A DNA stretch of 22,918 bases from JAMXLL01 sp035279875 (GTDB taxonomy: Bacteria; Desulfobacterota; Binatia; Binatales; Binataceae), in the NCBI GenBank assembly GCA_035279875.1, contig DATEGX010000037.1, forward strand, positions 1 to 22,918, written 5' to 3'. Shown here one piece after another: positions 7,274-15,911 of this stretch. The translations under genes were made by a program, and so were the position numbers. A model generated the notes under the pieces. That model had not been told where the DNA came from. It did no database searches and saw only the letters and a list, made by a program, of their open reading frames with translations. The stretch's first letter is position 1. Every line of letters begins with the position of its first letter.

Positions 7274-8116
7274 GTGCCAAATCGCCGCCGCCTCCCAATC
7301 GCGACGACCATCCCGCTTATTGCCGCAATCGCATTGATTAGCGTTTCGCTGAACGTTCGGCCTGCCGATGCGCAGGTCGCTGCGGGCACAATCTCGGCGA
7401 TAAGCGGAGACGTAACCATCACACGGGCAGGCCGGAGCTTCGCCGCCACCTTTTCAGCGCCGGTCGATGTTGGCGACCAAATCGTCACCGGCGCCAGCGG
7501 CCGCGCGACGGTTACGCTGACGGACGGCTCCCAACTCGAATTGACCGAGTCGAGCACGCTGCTGATTTCGGAAAACCTGCTTAATTCCAACGGTACGCGC
7601 GCCAAGACCAGCACGACGCTGCTGTCCGGCCTGGTCAGATCTCTCGTGCGGGTAACCGCGGGAACTCCGCCCAATTACGAGGTGCGGACGCCGAATGCGG
7701 TTGCCTCGGCTCGCGGAACGACCTACGACACGCACACCGATACTCAGGAGCGTAAGGGTTACAAGGATTGCCGCGAGTTTACCGACGTATTCGACTACGA
7801 CGGCGTCGTCGATGTCAGCAGCCTCGACAACCCCTCTTCGCCGACCGTGGAGCTCCACAGCGGGCAGATGACGACCGTGCCATGCGGCTTGTTCGTAGAG
7901 CCGGCAAATTCAATCACTGCCGCGACGGCGACTGGTGGAGTCGCTGGCGCCGGCGGGGCCGGCACCGGACTGGCCCCCTTCGCATATGTCGCGGGAGGCA
8001 TGGCGTTCGTTGCCGCGGGAACGATTGGCGGATACGCCGGCGCGGGCGGGTTCAGCAGCAGCAGCACGCCGCCTTCGTCAACGCCGACTCCGCTGTCGGT
8101 CAGCCCCGAGAGGTGA
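7274..8116 (+). CDS. Exported FecR-domain protein with C-terminal membrane segment
   Basis: FecR domains occur in envelope proteins that sense or transmit signals. The 280-residue product has a signal peptide (about 1-33, ending PADA|QV), a FecR-type beta domain (about 45-150) with typical phrases (GDVTITRAG, VDVGDQIVTGASGRATVTLTDGSQLEL, ASARGTTYDTHT), then a Gly/Ala-rich stretch and a likely transmembrane helix (233-258) followed by a Ser/Thr/Pro tail. It lacks the N-terminal cytoplasmic segment of classical FecR anti-sigma regulators, and no sigma factor gene is adjacent. GTG 7274 follows a GGAGC site. The CHASE2 adenylate cyclase begins 157 bases downstream; FecR-domain and CHASE2 genes are known to neighbour one another, so a joint sensory role is likely. 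Confidence 0.85.
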   Translation: MPNRRRLPIATTIPLIAAIALISVSLNVRPADAQVAAGTISAISGDVTITRAGRSFAATFSAPVDVGDQIVTGASGRATVTLTDGSQLELTESSTLLISENLLNSNGTRAKTSTTLLSGLVRSLVRVTAGTPPNYEVRTPNAVASARGTTYDTHTDTQERKGYKDCREFTDVFDYDGVVDVSSLDNPSSPTVELHSGQMTTVPCGLFVEPANSITAATATGGVAGAGGAGTGLAPFAYVAGGMAFVAAGTIGGYAGAGGFSSSSTPPSSTPTPLSVSPER

Positions 8117-8170
8117 CGCGCCCAGCCTTGCGAAAAGCCGCAAACTTCCGTCGCCGTAGTCAAAGCAGCC

Positions 8171-8217
8171 AGGAGGAGCGATTGCGGCTACTGGAGCATC
8201 GCGGTCCTATCGGGTAA
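8171..8217 (+). other. Candidate leader ORF with strong Shine-Dalgarno before the cyclase
   Basis: AGGAGG (8171-8176) lies 5 bases before a TTG (8182) that opens an 11-codon frame ending in TAA at 8217. The peptide would be LRLLEHRGPIG. It is the best ribosome site in the FecR-cyclase gap, yet it does not serve the cyclase, whose frame has a stop at 8219 and no start before 8273. It could couple translation or control expression of the cyclase, or be chance. Confidence 0.3.
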
Positions 8218-8272
8218 TTGACTACAAGGCCTGGCGAGCCGCATCCCGGGGACGTCAGGGTCGGCAGCTTCA

Positions 8273-10480
8273 ATGGCGGGCAGGACTACAAGTCAGTTCC
8301 GGACGCGGCTCACCACCATTTCGATTGGGCTCGCGACGATCGTCGCGGTGAGCTTCGTCCAGAGCCACTACCCCAAAGTCTTCGAGTGGACCGAGTTGAC
8401 CGCCTCGGACCTCCGGGTCTATCGGGGTGCGCCGCCGAAACCCACCGGCCGAGTCGTAGTCGGTACAATCGACGACAAAAGTATCGCGGAATTCGGCCGG
8501 TTTCCCTGGCCGCGCAGCGTCGAAGCGCGGTTGGTCGATGCCCTTCGTGATTACAAGGCCGCAGTAGTCGGCTTCGATATTGCCTTCAGCGAACGCGACC
8601 CCGCCGATGTAGCGCAGGACGAGATCAGCCGGCGCCTGGAAGCCTCCGGGGTGAATGACCACGCCGTGCACACCGCCTTGGGTGGCAGCAACGATCGCGC
8701 CTTCGCGCGCGCGATCGAGGCGCAGGGCTCGACCTATCTGGGCTACTTCTTCAGCAGCCATGTGCTGCATGAAGAGACCGGCGCCGAGATGTCGTCTTTC
8801 CGCACCAAATTTATTGAGCCGCCGCCGCTCGCCTACAATATGACCACGATGGCCCCCGGCGCGCAGCGGGCCTATGTCGCGCAGGGCTACCTGCCGCCAA
8901 TTCAGGTCCTCAACAATGCAGCGCGCGGCACCGCCTACGTCGATATCAACGAGGACTGGGACGGCACTGCGCGCTCATATCCGATGGTGATCCGGTTCGA
9001 TGGACGCAATTGCGTGCCGCTGTTCCTGGCGCTGGCCGACGCGATGCTCGGCCGGCCGCCCCTGATCCTGCGCTTCGACGCCGACGGGGTGAGTGAAATC
9101 GAGATTGGCGATCGGCGGATCCCGGTCAACCAGGATGGCGAAATGATGATGCATTTCCGCGGTCCGCCGGGCGCGATGCCGCGCATTTCGGTGGCCGACA
9201 TCATCGACCATCGCGTGCCTGCCGCAGCTCTGGCCGGCAAAGCCGTGATTATCGGTGTCACCGCGCACGCACTGGGTGACCGCGTGGTCACACCGGTCGG
9301 CGCCGACTTCCCCGGCGTCGAGGTGCAGGCGACCGCGATCGACAACGTCCTGGCCGGTGACTTCATCTACAGCTCCGAGTACGCGCAGGCGCTCGAGAAA
9401 TGGGCCGCGTGGTTCATGGGCGCCGCCGCCGCGATAGCCGCGGCTTTTATGACCGCGCTATCGAGCGCGGTGGTCGTGCTGCTGCTGGGCGCAGGCTACC
9501 TGGCCTATGTCAGTTGGGAGTTGAGCGCGAACGGACGCCTGGTCGGAATCGTACTGCCGTTCGTGGTACTGCTCGCCACCTACCTGATGATAATCAGCTA
9601 CCGCTACTTCGCCGAGGGCCGCGAGAAGCGCTATATCCGCTCGGCCTTCGAGCTGTACGTTCATCCCGACTACGTGGCCTCGCTGATGGAAGATTCGAGC
9701 ATGCTCAAGCTCGGCGGCGAGCGGCGCCATCTGAGTATCCTGTTTGCCGATATCATGGGTTTCACCTCGCGCGCGGAACGCTCGGAACCGGAACCTCTGG
9801 TGGCGCTGCTCAACACCTACATGACGGCCATGACCAACGTGATTTTCGAGACCGGCGGGGTGGTGGACAAGCTGATGGGCGACGGCATCATGGCGTTCTG
9901 GGGCGCGCCGCTGCCGGTCGAGAATCCGGCACGCGATGCGATCAATTGCGCGATCGGCATGATTTCAGAGCTGAAAAAACTGTCCGAGCGCGACAGCCGC
10001 TTCGCCGACATTCACATCGGTATCGGGATCGCGACCGGCGACGTGATCGTCGGTAATTTCGGCGGCGAGAAAAAGTTCGACTACTCGGTAATCGGCGACA
10101 CCGTCAACCTGGCCTCGCGGCTCGAAGGACTGACGCGCCAGTTCAAGGTCAATATCCTGGTGAATCTGCAGACCTTCAACGAAGCCGGCCGCAACTACGT
10201 CGCCCGCGAAATCGGCCTGGTCAAGGTCAAGGGCAAGGATCAGCTCGTGCCGGTAGTCGATATCGCCGGCCATCAGGGCGACGGCGTCGATCCGGCGCTC
10301 TACCAGCGATTCGGCGAGGCTATCGCACAGATGCGCCGCGGCGAATCGGCGGAGCCGGGGCTGCGCGAGATCCAGCGCGAATGGCCTCACGATCACGTGG
10401 TCGAGATGTGCCTCGAACGGCTGCACGAGGCCAACGGCGAGCCGCTGCGCGAGATGGTCTTCGAGTTCGAGACCAAGTAA
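8273..10480 (+). CDS. CHASE2-domain class III adenylate cyclase, membrane sensor
   Basis: Makes cAMP from ATP in response to an extracytoplasmic signal. Order: transmembrane helix (13-29), periplasmic CHASE2 domain (about 35-365; IDDKSIAEFGRFPWPR, VVGFDIAFSE, VIIGVTAHALGDRVVTPVG), transmembrane helices about 380-442, a linker, and a cyclase domain from about 485. Metal aspartates are D493 (FADIMGFT) and D537 (LMGDG); Lys533 selects adenine; Asn612 and Arg616 (NLASR) stabilise the transition state. The second adenine-selecting position, usually Asp, is Ser605, as in the Thr/Ser variants of class IIIb cyclases. Length 735 is typical. ATG 8273 is the first start after an in-frame stop; its own ribosome site is weak. 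Probably works with the FecR protein upstream. Confidence 0.95.
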   Translation: MAGRTTSQFRTRLTTISIGLATIVAVSFVQSHYPKVFEWTELTASDLRVYRGAPPKPTGRVVVGTIDDKSIAEFGRFPWPRSVEARLVDALRDYKAAVVGFDIAFSERDPADVAQDEISRRLEASGVNDHAVHTALGGSNDRAFARAIEAQGSTYLGYFFSSHVLHEETGAEMSSFRTKFIEPPPLAYNMTTMAPGAQRAYVAQGYLPPIQVLNNAARGTAYVDINEDWDGTARSYPMVIRFDGRNCVPLFLALADAMLGRPPLILRFDADGVSEIEIGDRRIPVNQDGEMMMHFRGPPGAMPRISVADIIDHRVPAAALAGKAVIIGVTAHALGDRVVTPVGADFPGVEVQATAIDNVLAGDFIYSSEYAQALEKWAAWFMGAAAAIAAAFMTALSSAVVVLLLGAGYLAYVSWELSANGRLVGIVLPFVVLLATYLMIISYRYFAEGREKRYIRSAFELYVHPDYVASLMEDSSMLKLGGERRHLSILFADIMGFTSRAERSEPEPLVALLNTYMTAMTNVIFETGGVVDKLMGDGIMAFWGAPLPVENPARDAINCAIGMISELKKLSERDSRFADIHIGIGIATGDVIVGNFGGEKKFDYSVIGDTVNLASRLEGLTRQFKVNILVNLQTFNEAGRNYVAREIGLVKVKGKDQLVPVVDIAGHQGDGVDPALYQRFGEAIAQMRRGESAEPGLREIQREWPHDHVVEMCLERLHEANGEPLREMVFEFETK

Positions 10481-10606
10481 ATCCCCCACTCGCACACGCA
10501 CGATCCGCGGTCGTATCGAAAGATTTCACACCGCGCGCTTTCAGTGTTCGGGCGGACTAAGAGATGTCGGAAAAGCGGCGCTCCCGAACTCCGGGCGCGT
10601 ATCCCC

Positions 10607-11656
10607 CTAAGCGAAATGGGGCATGACCTTGGCCGCGAACAACTCCATGCTGCGCATCACGCGGTTATGCGGCACCATCCCACCGGTATTGAACCAGACA
10701 ATCGTGCGGCCCATCCTGAATTGCTCGTGCAGGCTCGCCAGCCGCTCGACGCAGCGCTCGGGCGTATCGAGAATCGCCATGGTCTCGCTCATCCGCTCGT
10801 AAGTCAGGCGCCGCGCCCGTTCGGTGACCTTCTGCAAGTGTGCTGCGACCTTCTCGGGCACGTCGGCGTTTTCGAGCAATGAACTCGCGGTCTGCAGAAA
10901 ATGCCTGATGCTGGGCTCGGTGTCCTGGCGGATTTGCGCCTGGTCCTCGCCGACATAGAACGGCGTAAGGATACTCACGTCTTCGCCGTCGGCCGGCCGA
11001 TGACCGGCGGCCGAACGGGCCTGATGATAATGAGGCAGGAATTCGGCGATTTTGCGGTACGGATTGACCTGCGACGCGGCGAAGATTGGCAGTCCCATCT
11101 GGCCCATCAATTCGAAGGTCTCGACGCTGTTGGCGGCGACCCGAATCGGCGGATGGGGCCGCTGCACGGGTTTGGGGACGACCGTGAGATTCTGGACCTT
11201 GAAGAAGCGGCCATCGTAGGAGACGCGCTCGTTGCTCCAGGCGGCGAGGATCAGTTCGAGGCCTTCGAGGAAGCGCGCGCGGTTCTCGCCCTGCGGCACG
11301 CCGAAGCCTTTGAAATGACTCGGTACCGCGCCGCGGCCGATACCGAATTCGACCCGTCCGTTGCTGAGCACGTCGAGCGTCGCGATCTCTTCCGCCACGC
11401 GGATCGGATGCGATAGCGGCAGGAGCACGATTGCGATCCCCAGGCGCAGCTTCGTCGTCCGCTCGGCGATCGCCGAGAGCAGCAACAGCGGCGCCGGCAG
11501 GATCGAGAGATCGGGAATGAAGTGCTGCTCGACCGGCCATACTGATTCGAAGCCCAGCGCTTCGGCATGGACCGCCTGCTCGATGGTATCGCGATAGCGC
11601 TGCACCGCGGATTGCCCGCCGAAACATGGCAACTGGTAGTGAAGACCGAATTTCAT
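10607..11656 (-). CDS. LLM class flavin-dependent oxidoreductase (1)
   Basis: Luciferase-like monooxygenase, a TIM-barrel enzyme using FMN or F420. The start at 11656 begins MKFGLHYQLP, the normal first strand; a longer upstream reading adds a poor tail. Typical blocks: FESVWPVEQHF, LLLLSAIAERTTKLRLGIAIVLLPLSHP, EEIATLDVLSNGRVEFGIGRG, then FYDGRFFKV-type strand and HPPIRVAANS. Length 349 is normal. It is divergent from a second LLM enzyme, with 119 bases between the starts, and convergent with the cyclase gene. The substrate cannot be deduced; the family includes alkane, sulfonate and terpene monooxygenases. In the divergent gap, the minus strand shows a TTGACA but no good -10. Confidence 0.92.
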   Translation of the reverse strand: MKFGLHYQLPCFGGQSAVQRYRDTIEQAVHAEALGFESVWPVEQHFIPDLSILPAPLLLLSAIAERTTKLRLGIAIVLLPLSHPIRVAEEIATLDVLSNGRVEFGIGRGAVPSHFKGFGVPQGENRARFLEGLELILAAWSNERVSYDGRFFKVQNLTVVPKPVQRPHPPIRVAANSVETFELMGQMGLPIFAASQVNPYRKIAEFLPHYHQARSAAGHRPADGEDVSILTPFYVGEDQAQIRQDTEPSIRHFLQTASSLLENADVPEKVAAHLQKVTERARRLTYERMSETMAILDTPERCVERLASLHEQFRMGRTIVWFNTGGMVPHNRVMRSMELFAAKVMPHFA

Positions 11657-11775
11657 AGTGGGTCTGTAGCGCTGGATCGTGCACAAGTGCAACCGCTGAG
11701 CGGGCCGGTGAACCGATGTCAATTTCCGGCCGGCGTGGTAAGCTCCCGACCAATTAGAACTGTGAGGAGCAGATT

Positions 11776-12942
11776 ATGAACGGACGTCTCGGCTTCGGCG
11801 CATTTCTCGCCCCGCATCATCCGATCGGCGAGCATCCCACTTTGCAGATTCAGCGTGACCTCGAGCTGGCCGAGATGCTCGACGAGCTGCATTTCGACGA
11901 ATTTTGGGTCGGCGAGCATCATTCAGCCGGATGGGAGACGATCGCCTCGCCCGAGATGTTCCTGGCCGCCGCGGCCGAACGCACGGCACGTATCAAGCTC
12001 GGCACCGGCGTGGTCTCGGTACCGTATCATCATCCGTTCCACACGGCGCAGCGAATCGTCCAGCTTGACCATTTGAGCCGTGGGCGCGCGATGCTCGGGG
12101 TCGGTCCGGGCGCGCTGCCGTCGGACGCGGTAATGCTCGGTATCGATCCGATGACCCAGCGGGAACGAATGGACGAGGGGCTGGGCGTCATCCTGCGGCT
12201 GCTGAACGAGGAGGAGCCGATAACGGTCAAGGGTTCGTGGTTCGAGATGAACGAGGCGGCGTTGCATATCCGGCCGCTGCAGGAGCGCATTCCGGTGACC
12301 GTGGCGTCGACGATTTCGCCCGCCGGGATGAAGACCGCCGGCAAGTACGGCGTCGGCGTGCTCTCGATCGCTTCGTACTCGGAAGAAGGGCTCGCCGCGC
12401 TGCCGACGCAGTGGGGCTTCGGCGAGACTTCGGCGCGCGAGAATGGCCTGCAAATTGACCGCAAAGACTGGCGGATCGTGATGCCGTTTCATCTGGCCGA
12501 GTCGAAGGAAGAGGCCTGGCGCGACGTTGCCGAAGGCCTCAAGCGCTGGGAGAACGAATACATCGTTGGGATCCTCGGCTCGCCGCAGCGCGTGCCCTTT
12601 CCCGACGGCTACGAAGCGGCGCGCAAGCTCGACGAGCGCGGCGGCGCGATCTTCGGCACGCCTGACGATGCACTCGAGAAAATCTCGAAGCTGGAGGCGC
12701 TTTCGGGCGGCTTCGGCACGATCCTGTGCTTCGCGCACGACTGGACGTCGCTCGAGAAAACCCGCAAGAGCTACGAGATGATCGCCCGTTACGTGATGCC
12801 GAAATGCCAGGGCCTGGTGCGCTCGATCCAGGCCTCGGCCGACCGCGTGCAGGCTAACAAGGCGATGTTGATGGAGAAGTCGGTCAACGCGATCATGAAG
12901 GCGATTCACGATTACAACGCGGTCCATCCGCGGAAAAAGTAG
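11776..12942 (+). CDS. LLM class flavin-dependent oxidoreductase (2), limonene-monooxygenase-like
   Basis: A second luciferase-like monooxygenase, 388 residues, starting at ATG 11776 after a GAGGAG site. Motifs: FGAFLAPHHPIGE, FDEFWVGEHHSAGWE, RIKLGTGVVSVPYHHPFHTA, LDHLSRGRAMLGVGPGALPSDA, and a C-terminal helical region ending in a Lys-rich tail (HPRKK). The N-terminal pattern resembles proteins annotated as limonene 1,2-monooxygenase (LimB-like), but that name is often over-applied, so only the family is claimed. It is clearly different from the divergent neighbour rather than a recent duplicate. The MlrC-like gene follows after 88 bases on the same strand, suggesting a shared catabolic unit. 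Confidence 0.92.
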   Translation: MNGRLGFGAFLAPHHPIGEHPTLQIQRDLELAEMLDELHFDEFWVGEHHSAGWETIASPEMFLAAAAERTARIKLGTGVVSVPYHHPFHTAQRIVQLDHLSRGRAMLGVGPGALPSDAVMLGIDPMTQRERMDEGLGVILRLLNEEEPITVKGSWFEMNEAALHIRPLQERIPVTVASTISPAGMKTAGKYGVGVLSIASYSEEGLAALPTQWGFGETSARENGLQIDRKDWRIVMPFHLAESKEEAWRDVAEGLKRWENEYIVGILGSPQRVPFPDGYEAARKLDERGGAIFGTPDDALEKISKLEALSGGFGTILCFAHDWTSLEKTRKSYEMIARYVMPKCQGLVRSIQASADRVQANKAMLMEKSVNAIMKAIHDYNAVHPRKK

Positions 12943-13030
12943 TTCGGCGAAAATGGTTCGCTGATTTCGTTCGTCCCCCGGAGCGTGGCGTGCGGTTGCC
13001 GCGCTGCGGCGGTTTTCGGAGGATCTCGCA

Positions 13031-14494
13031 ATGCGTATCGCAGTCGGCGGCTACCTGGTCGCGGTCAACACGTTCGCCACGCAGCCAATTGAACTGGAGC
13101 AAGTCCAGCGTGCCACCCTCACGGGAGACGCGGTGCTGAGGGCAGGACGCGGCGAAAGCGCAATCGCCGGGTTCCTCGACGGCGCTCGTCAGCGTAATTG
13201 GGAGATCGCGCCGCTCCCGTTCGTGCTGGCGCCGATCGCCGGCGCGCTCACCCGCGACGCGCATGAATGGGCGAAAGAAACCATGCTCGGCGCGCTGCGC
13301 AAGGCGGGCACGGTCGATGGAGTGTTTCTCCAGCTTCACGGCACCGCGGCGGCCGCGCACGTCGGCGATTGCGAAGGCGACCTGCTGGCGGCGGTGCGCA
13401 CCATGGTCGGCGATAAAGTGCCGGTCATTGCCTCGTTGGACGGTCATGCCAACGTCACCCCGTTGATGGCCGAGCGGGCGACCATGCTGATCGGCGTCAA
13501 GACCAATCCGCACTACGATTTCGTGCCGGTTGGCCACCAGGCCGCCGACGTGATGGCGGGTATCTTCGATGGCTCGATTTCGCCGACCGCGGCCTGGGCG
13601 CAGCCAGCGATGGCTCCGGCGCTGCAGAAGCTCTTTATCGCGCCGGGTTGGCCGATGGAGCATCTGATCCGCCTGGCGCGAAATCGGGTGACAGCCGACG
13701 CGCGGGTGCTCGATATTTCAATTCTGGGCGGGTTCTTCGTGTCGGAGATCCCCGAAACTGGTATCAGCGTGGTCGCGACGACCAATCGCGAGCCAAACCT
13801 CGCCCGCGAACTTGCCGAGCAAATGAAGCAAGCATGCTGGGAGCGGCGGCAAGCCTTTCTCACCGATATGGTGCCGGTCGCGCAGGCGGTGCGCGAAGCG
13901 ATCGCTTGCGAAGAGGGCCCGGTGATCCTCGGCGACCTGGCCGACAGCGGCGGGGCGGGCACTCCGGGCGATGGCACCGCGATCCTCGCGGAACTCCTAA
14001 AGCAGAACGCACGCGGCGCGGTTGTCGGAAATATCGCGGACCCGGCCGCCGTGCGCGAAGCGATTTCCGCGGGCGTGGGCAAAAGCGTGACCGTGACCGT
14101 CGGTGGCAAAGTGGATCGGTTTCATGGCGATCCGGTGCAAATCAGCGGGCGGGTGCGGATGATTCATGACGGGGTCTTCAGCAGCGCGACGCCCTTCAAC
14201 GCGGGACGCTATCATCGCGGGCCGACCGCAGTGGTCGATTGCGACGGCACCGAAGTAGTACTGACATCGCGCCCGGTGCTGGTGTTCGAGGCGAACCATT
14301 TCCGTAGCCTCGGAATCGAGCCGACCGAGCGCAAAATCCTGGTGTGCAAGTCCGAGTTGCAACATCGGGCCGGTATGGCCGGGATTGGCCGCACCTTTAT
14401 CGACGTCGATGCGCCGGGGCTCGCCACCCAGGACTTGCGGCGGCTGCCGTTCAGCAAGATTCGGCGCCCGGTTTTTCCATTGGACGACGTCTGA
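13031..14494 (+). CDS. M81 family metallopeptidase (MlrC-like)
   Basis: Member of the family founded by MlrC, which cleaves linear microcystin products; most members act on unknown small peptides or amides. Visible: LHGTAAAAHVGDCEGDLL (102-119), the metal site SLDGHANVT (Asp137, His139) and TNPHYDF (His161), and the C-terminal DSGGAGTPGDGTAIL loop. Length (487) matches the family. ATG 13031 follows GGAGGA with 7 bases of spacing. There is no signal peptide, so it acts in the cytoplasm. Together with the LLM oxidoreductase upstream and amidohydrolase downstream it suggests stepwise breakdown of an organic compound; the compound is unknown. Confidence 0.9.
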   Translation: MRIAVGGYLVAVNTFATQPIELEQVQRATLTGDAVLRAGRGESAIAGFLDGARQRNWEIAPLPFVLAPIAGALTRDAHEWAKETMLGALRKAGTVDGVFLQLHGTAAAAHVGDCEGDLLAAVRTMVGDKVPVIASLDGHANVTPLMAERATMLIGVKTNPHYDFVPVGHQAADVMAGIFDGSISPTAAWAQPAMAPALQKLFIAPGWPMEHLIRLARNRVTADARVLDISILGGFFVSEIPETGISVVATTNREPNLARELAEQMKQACWERRQAFLTDMVPVAQAVREAIACEEGPVILGDLADSGGAGTPGDGTAILAELLKQNARGAVVGNIADPAAVREAISAGVGKSVTVTVGGKVDRFHGDPVQISGRVRMIHDGVFSSATPFNAGRYHRGPTAVVDCDGTEVVLTSRPVLVFEANHFRSLGIEPTERKILVCKSELQHRAGMAGIGRTFIDVDAPGLATQDLRRLPFSKIRRPVFPLDDV

Positions 14495-14589
14495 GCACGG
14501 ACGCCGCGGCGCTTTACGGATTGGCGCGACTCGGCTAACAGATTGGCTGGGGCCCGACGATAAACGCTTCCCAGGAGAGAAACGCGCCA

Positions 14590-15705
14590 ATGGCGAATAC
14601 ACTGATTTCGAAACCGATTATTTCCGCCGACTCCCATATCATGGAGCCGCCCAATACCTACGTCGATCGTATCGATAAGAAGTACAAGGACACTGCGCCG
14701 CGGGTGGTATGGGACGACAAGCGCGGTGACACCTATGTCGTCAACGGCATGAAAGACACGGTGCCGATGGGCCTGGTGGCGGCGGCCGGCAAGACCGCCG
14801 AGGAACTGGCCGGCGCAGCAGCGCGCGCCAAGTTCGACGAATTGCATCGCGGAGGCTGGGATCCGGAGGCGCGGCTTGGCGACCAGGATCGCGATGGGGT
14901 CGCGGCCGAAGTCATCTACCCGAGCGTCGGCATGATCCTCTGCAACCATCCCGATCCGGACTACAAGAAGGCATGCTTTGACGCCTATAATCTGTGGATC
15001 GCCGATTACTGCGGTACTCATCCCGAGCGCTTGCTGGGCTTGGGGCAGACCCCGATGCGCTCGCCCGACGAAGGCATCAAGGACCTCGAGCGTGTCAAGA
15101 AACTCGGGTTGCGGGGCGTCATGATGTCGGGATTTCCCGTCATGGAGGACTACGACAGTCCGATTTACGACGAGTTCTGGGAAGCCGCGGTCGAAATGAA
15201 AATGCCGCTGAGCTTCCATATCCTGACCTCGAACGAGGGCGTCGCACGTCCGAGCCGTGGACCCAAGCTCAACGCCTTCATGTCGATCATCCGTGGCAAC
15301 CAGGACATCATGGGCACCTTTATCCTGGGCGGGGTCTTCGAGCGCCATCCCAAGCTCAAGATCGTATGCGTCGAAGCCGATGCCGGCTGGGCGCCACATT
15401 TCATGTACCGGATGGATCACGCCTTCGACCGGCATCGCTACTGGATGACGGCGGGCAAGCTGTCGAAGATGCCGAGTGACTATTTCCGCGAAAACATCTA
15501 CATGACGTTCCAGGACGACTGGGTTGCCTTCAAGATGACCGACATGTGCAATCCGCATCGCCTGATGTGGGCTAACGATTTCCCGCATAGCGACTCGACG
15601 TGGCCGCGTTCGCAGGAGCTATTGAAAAAGCATACGGCAAGCTTGACCGAGGATGAGAAGAACTGGATTCTGCACGACAACGTTGCGGAGTTGTACAGCC
15701 TGTAA
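14590..15705 (+). CDS. Amidohydrolase family 2 metal-dependent hydrolase
   Basis: TIM-barrel amidohydrolase (Amidohydro_2), the group that includes 2-hydroxy-acid and aromatic decarboxylases/hydrolases. The metal motif is SADSHIMEP (Asp14, His16). Further blocks are AAEVIYPSVG, LGLRGVMMSG, SFHILTS (a likely metal His), and the conserved C-terminal WANDFPHSDSTWP (327-339), where Asp330 is the probable catalytic residue. Length 371 is normal. ATG 14590 follows CAGGAGAG. It lies 95 bases after the MlrC-like gene and is the last gene before a strong inverted repeat, so it probably ends the transcript. Confidence 0.93.
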   Translation: MANTLISKPIISADSHIMEPPNTYVDRIDKKYKDTAPRVVWDDKRGDTYVVNGMKDTVPMGLVAAAGKTAEELAGAAARAKFDELHRGGWDPEARLGDQDRDGVAAEVIYPSVGMILCNHPDPDYKKACFDAYNLWIADYCGTHPERLLGLGQTPMRSPDEGIKDLERVKKLGLRGVMMSGFPVMEDYDSPIYDEFWEAAVEMKMPLSFHILTSNEGVARPSRGPKLNAFMSIIRGNQDIMGTFILGGVFERHPKLKIVCVEADAGWAPHFMYRMDHAFDRHRYWMTAGKLSKMPSDYFRENIYMTFQDDWVAFKMTDMCNPHRLMWANDFPHSDSTWPRSQELLKKHTASLTEDEKNWILHDNVAELYSL

Positions 15706-15722
15706 GAATTTTCGACTAGGTC

Positions 15723-15752
15723 TCGTGGCCGCGAGTTGTTTCGCGGCCACGA
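15723..15752 (+). terminator. Hairpin after the amidohydrolase
   Basis: A perfect 12-base inverted repeat (TCGTGGCCGCGA at 15723-15734, its complement at 15741-15752) encloses a 6-base loop, 18 bases after the stop codon. There is no T tract after it, so it is not a classical intrinsic terminator; it may act as a transcript-end stabiliser or a Rho-linked stop. Confidence 0.5.
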
Positions 15753-15911
15753 TGATTCCCGCCGCGTCCCGGCAGCTTGTTCGAGGGCAAGCTCCTCGCC
15801 GGTCTCTCGCTGGCAATTAGACCCTTGCGCCGCGTTTCCAACCGGGAGACCATGACCTCGCGATTACAACGTAGACGTGTCAACGTCGACGTTCGCCTCA
15901 AGGAGCGAGAG

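Noticed and set aside
10575..10598. Weak GC hairpin between the cyclase and the LLM oxidoreductase gene
   Set aside because: Only about six pairs with a wobble and a 9-base loop, and no T tract; not distinguishable from chance in this GC-rich DNA.
11923..12927. 334-residue minus-strand frame opposite the second LLM oxidoreductase
   Set aside because: Arg/His-rich antisense shadow of a clearly recognisable enzyme gene.
14212..15588. 458-residue minus-strand frame opposite the amidohydrolase
   Set aside because: Antisense shadow; the plus strand carries full amidohydrolase motifs.
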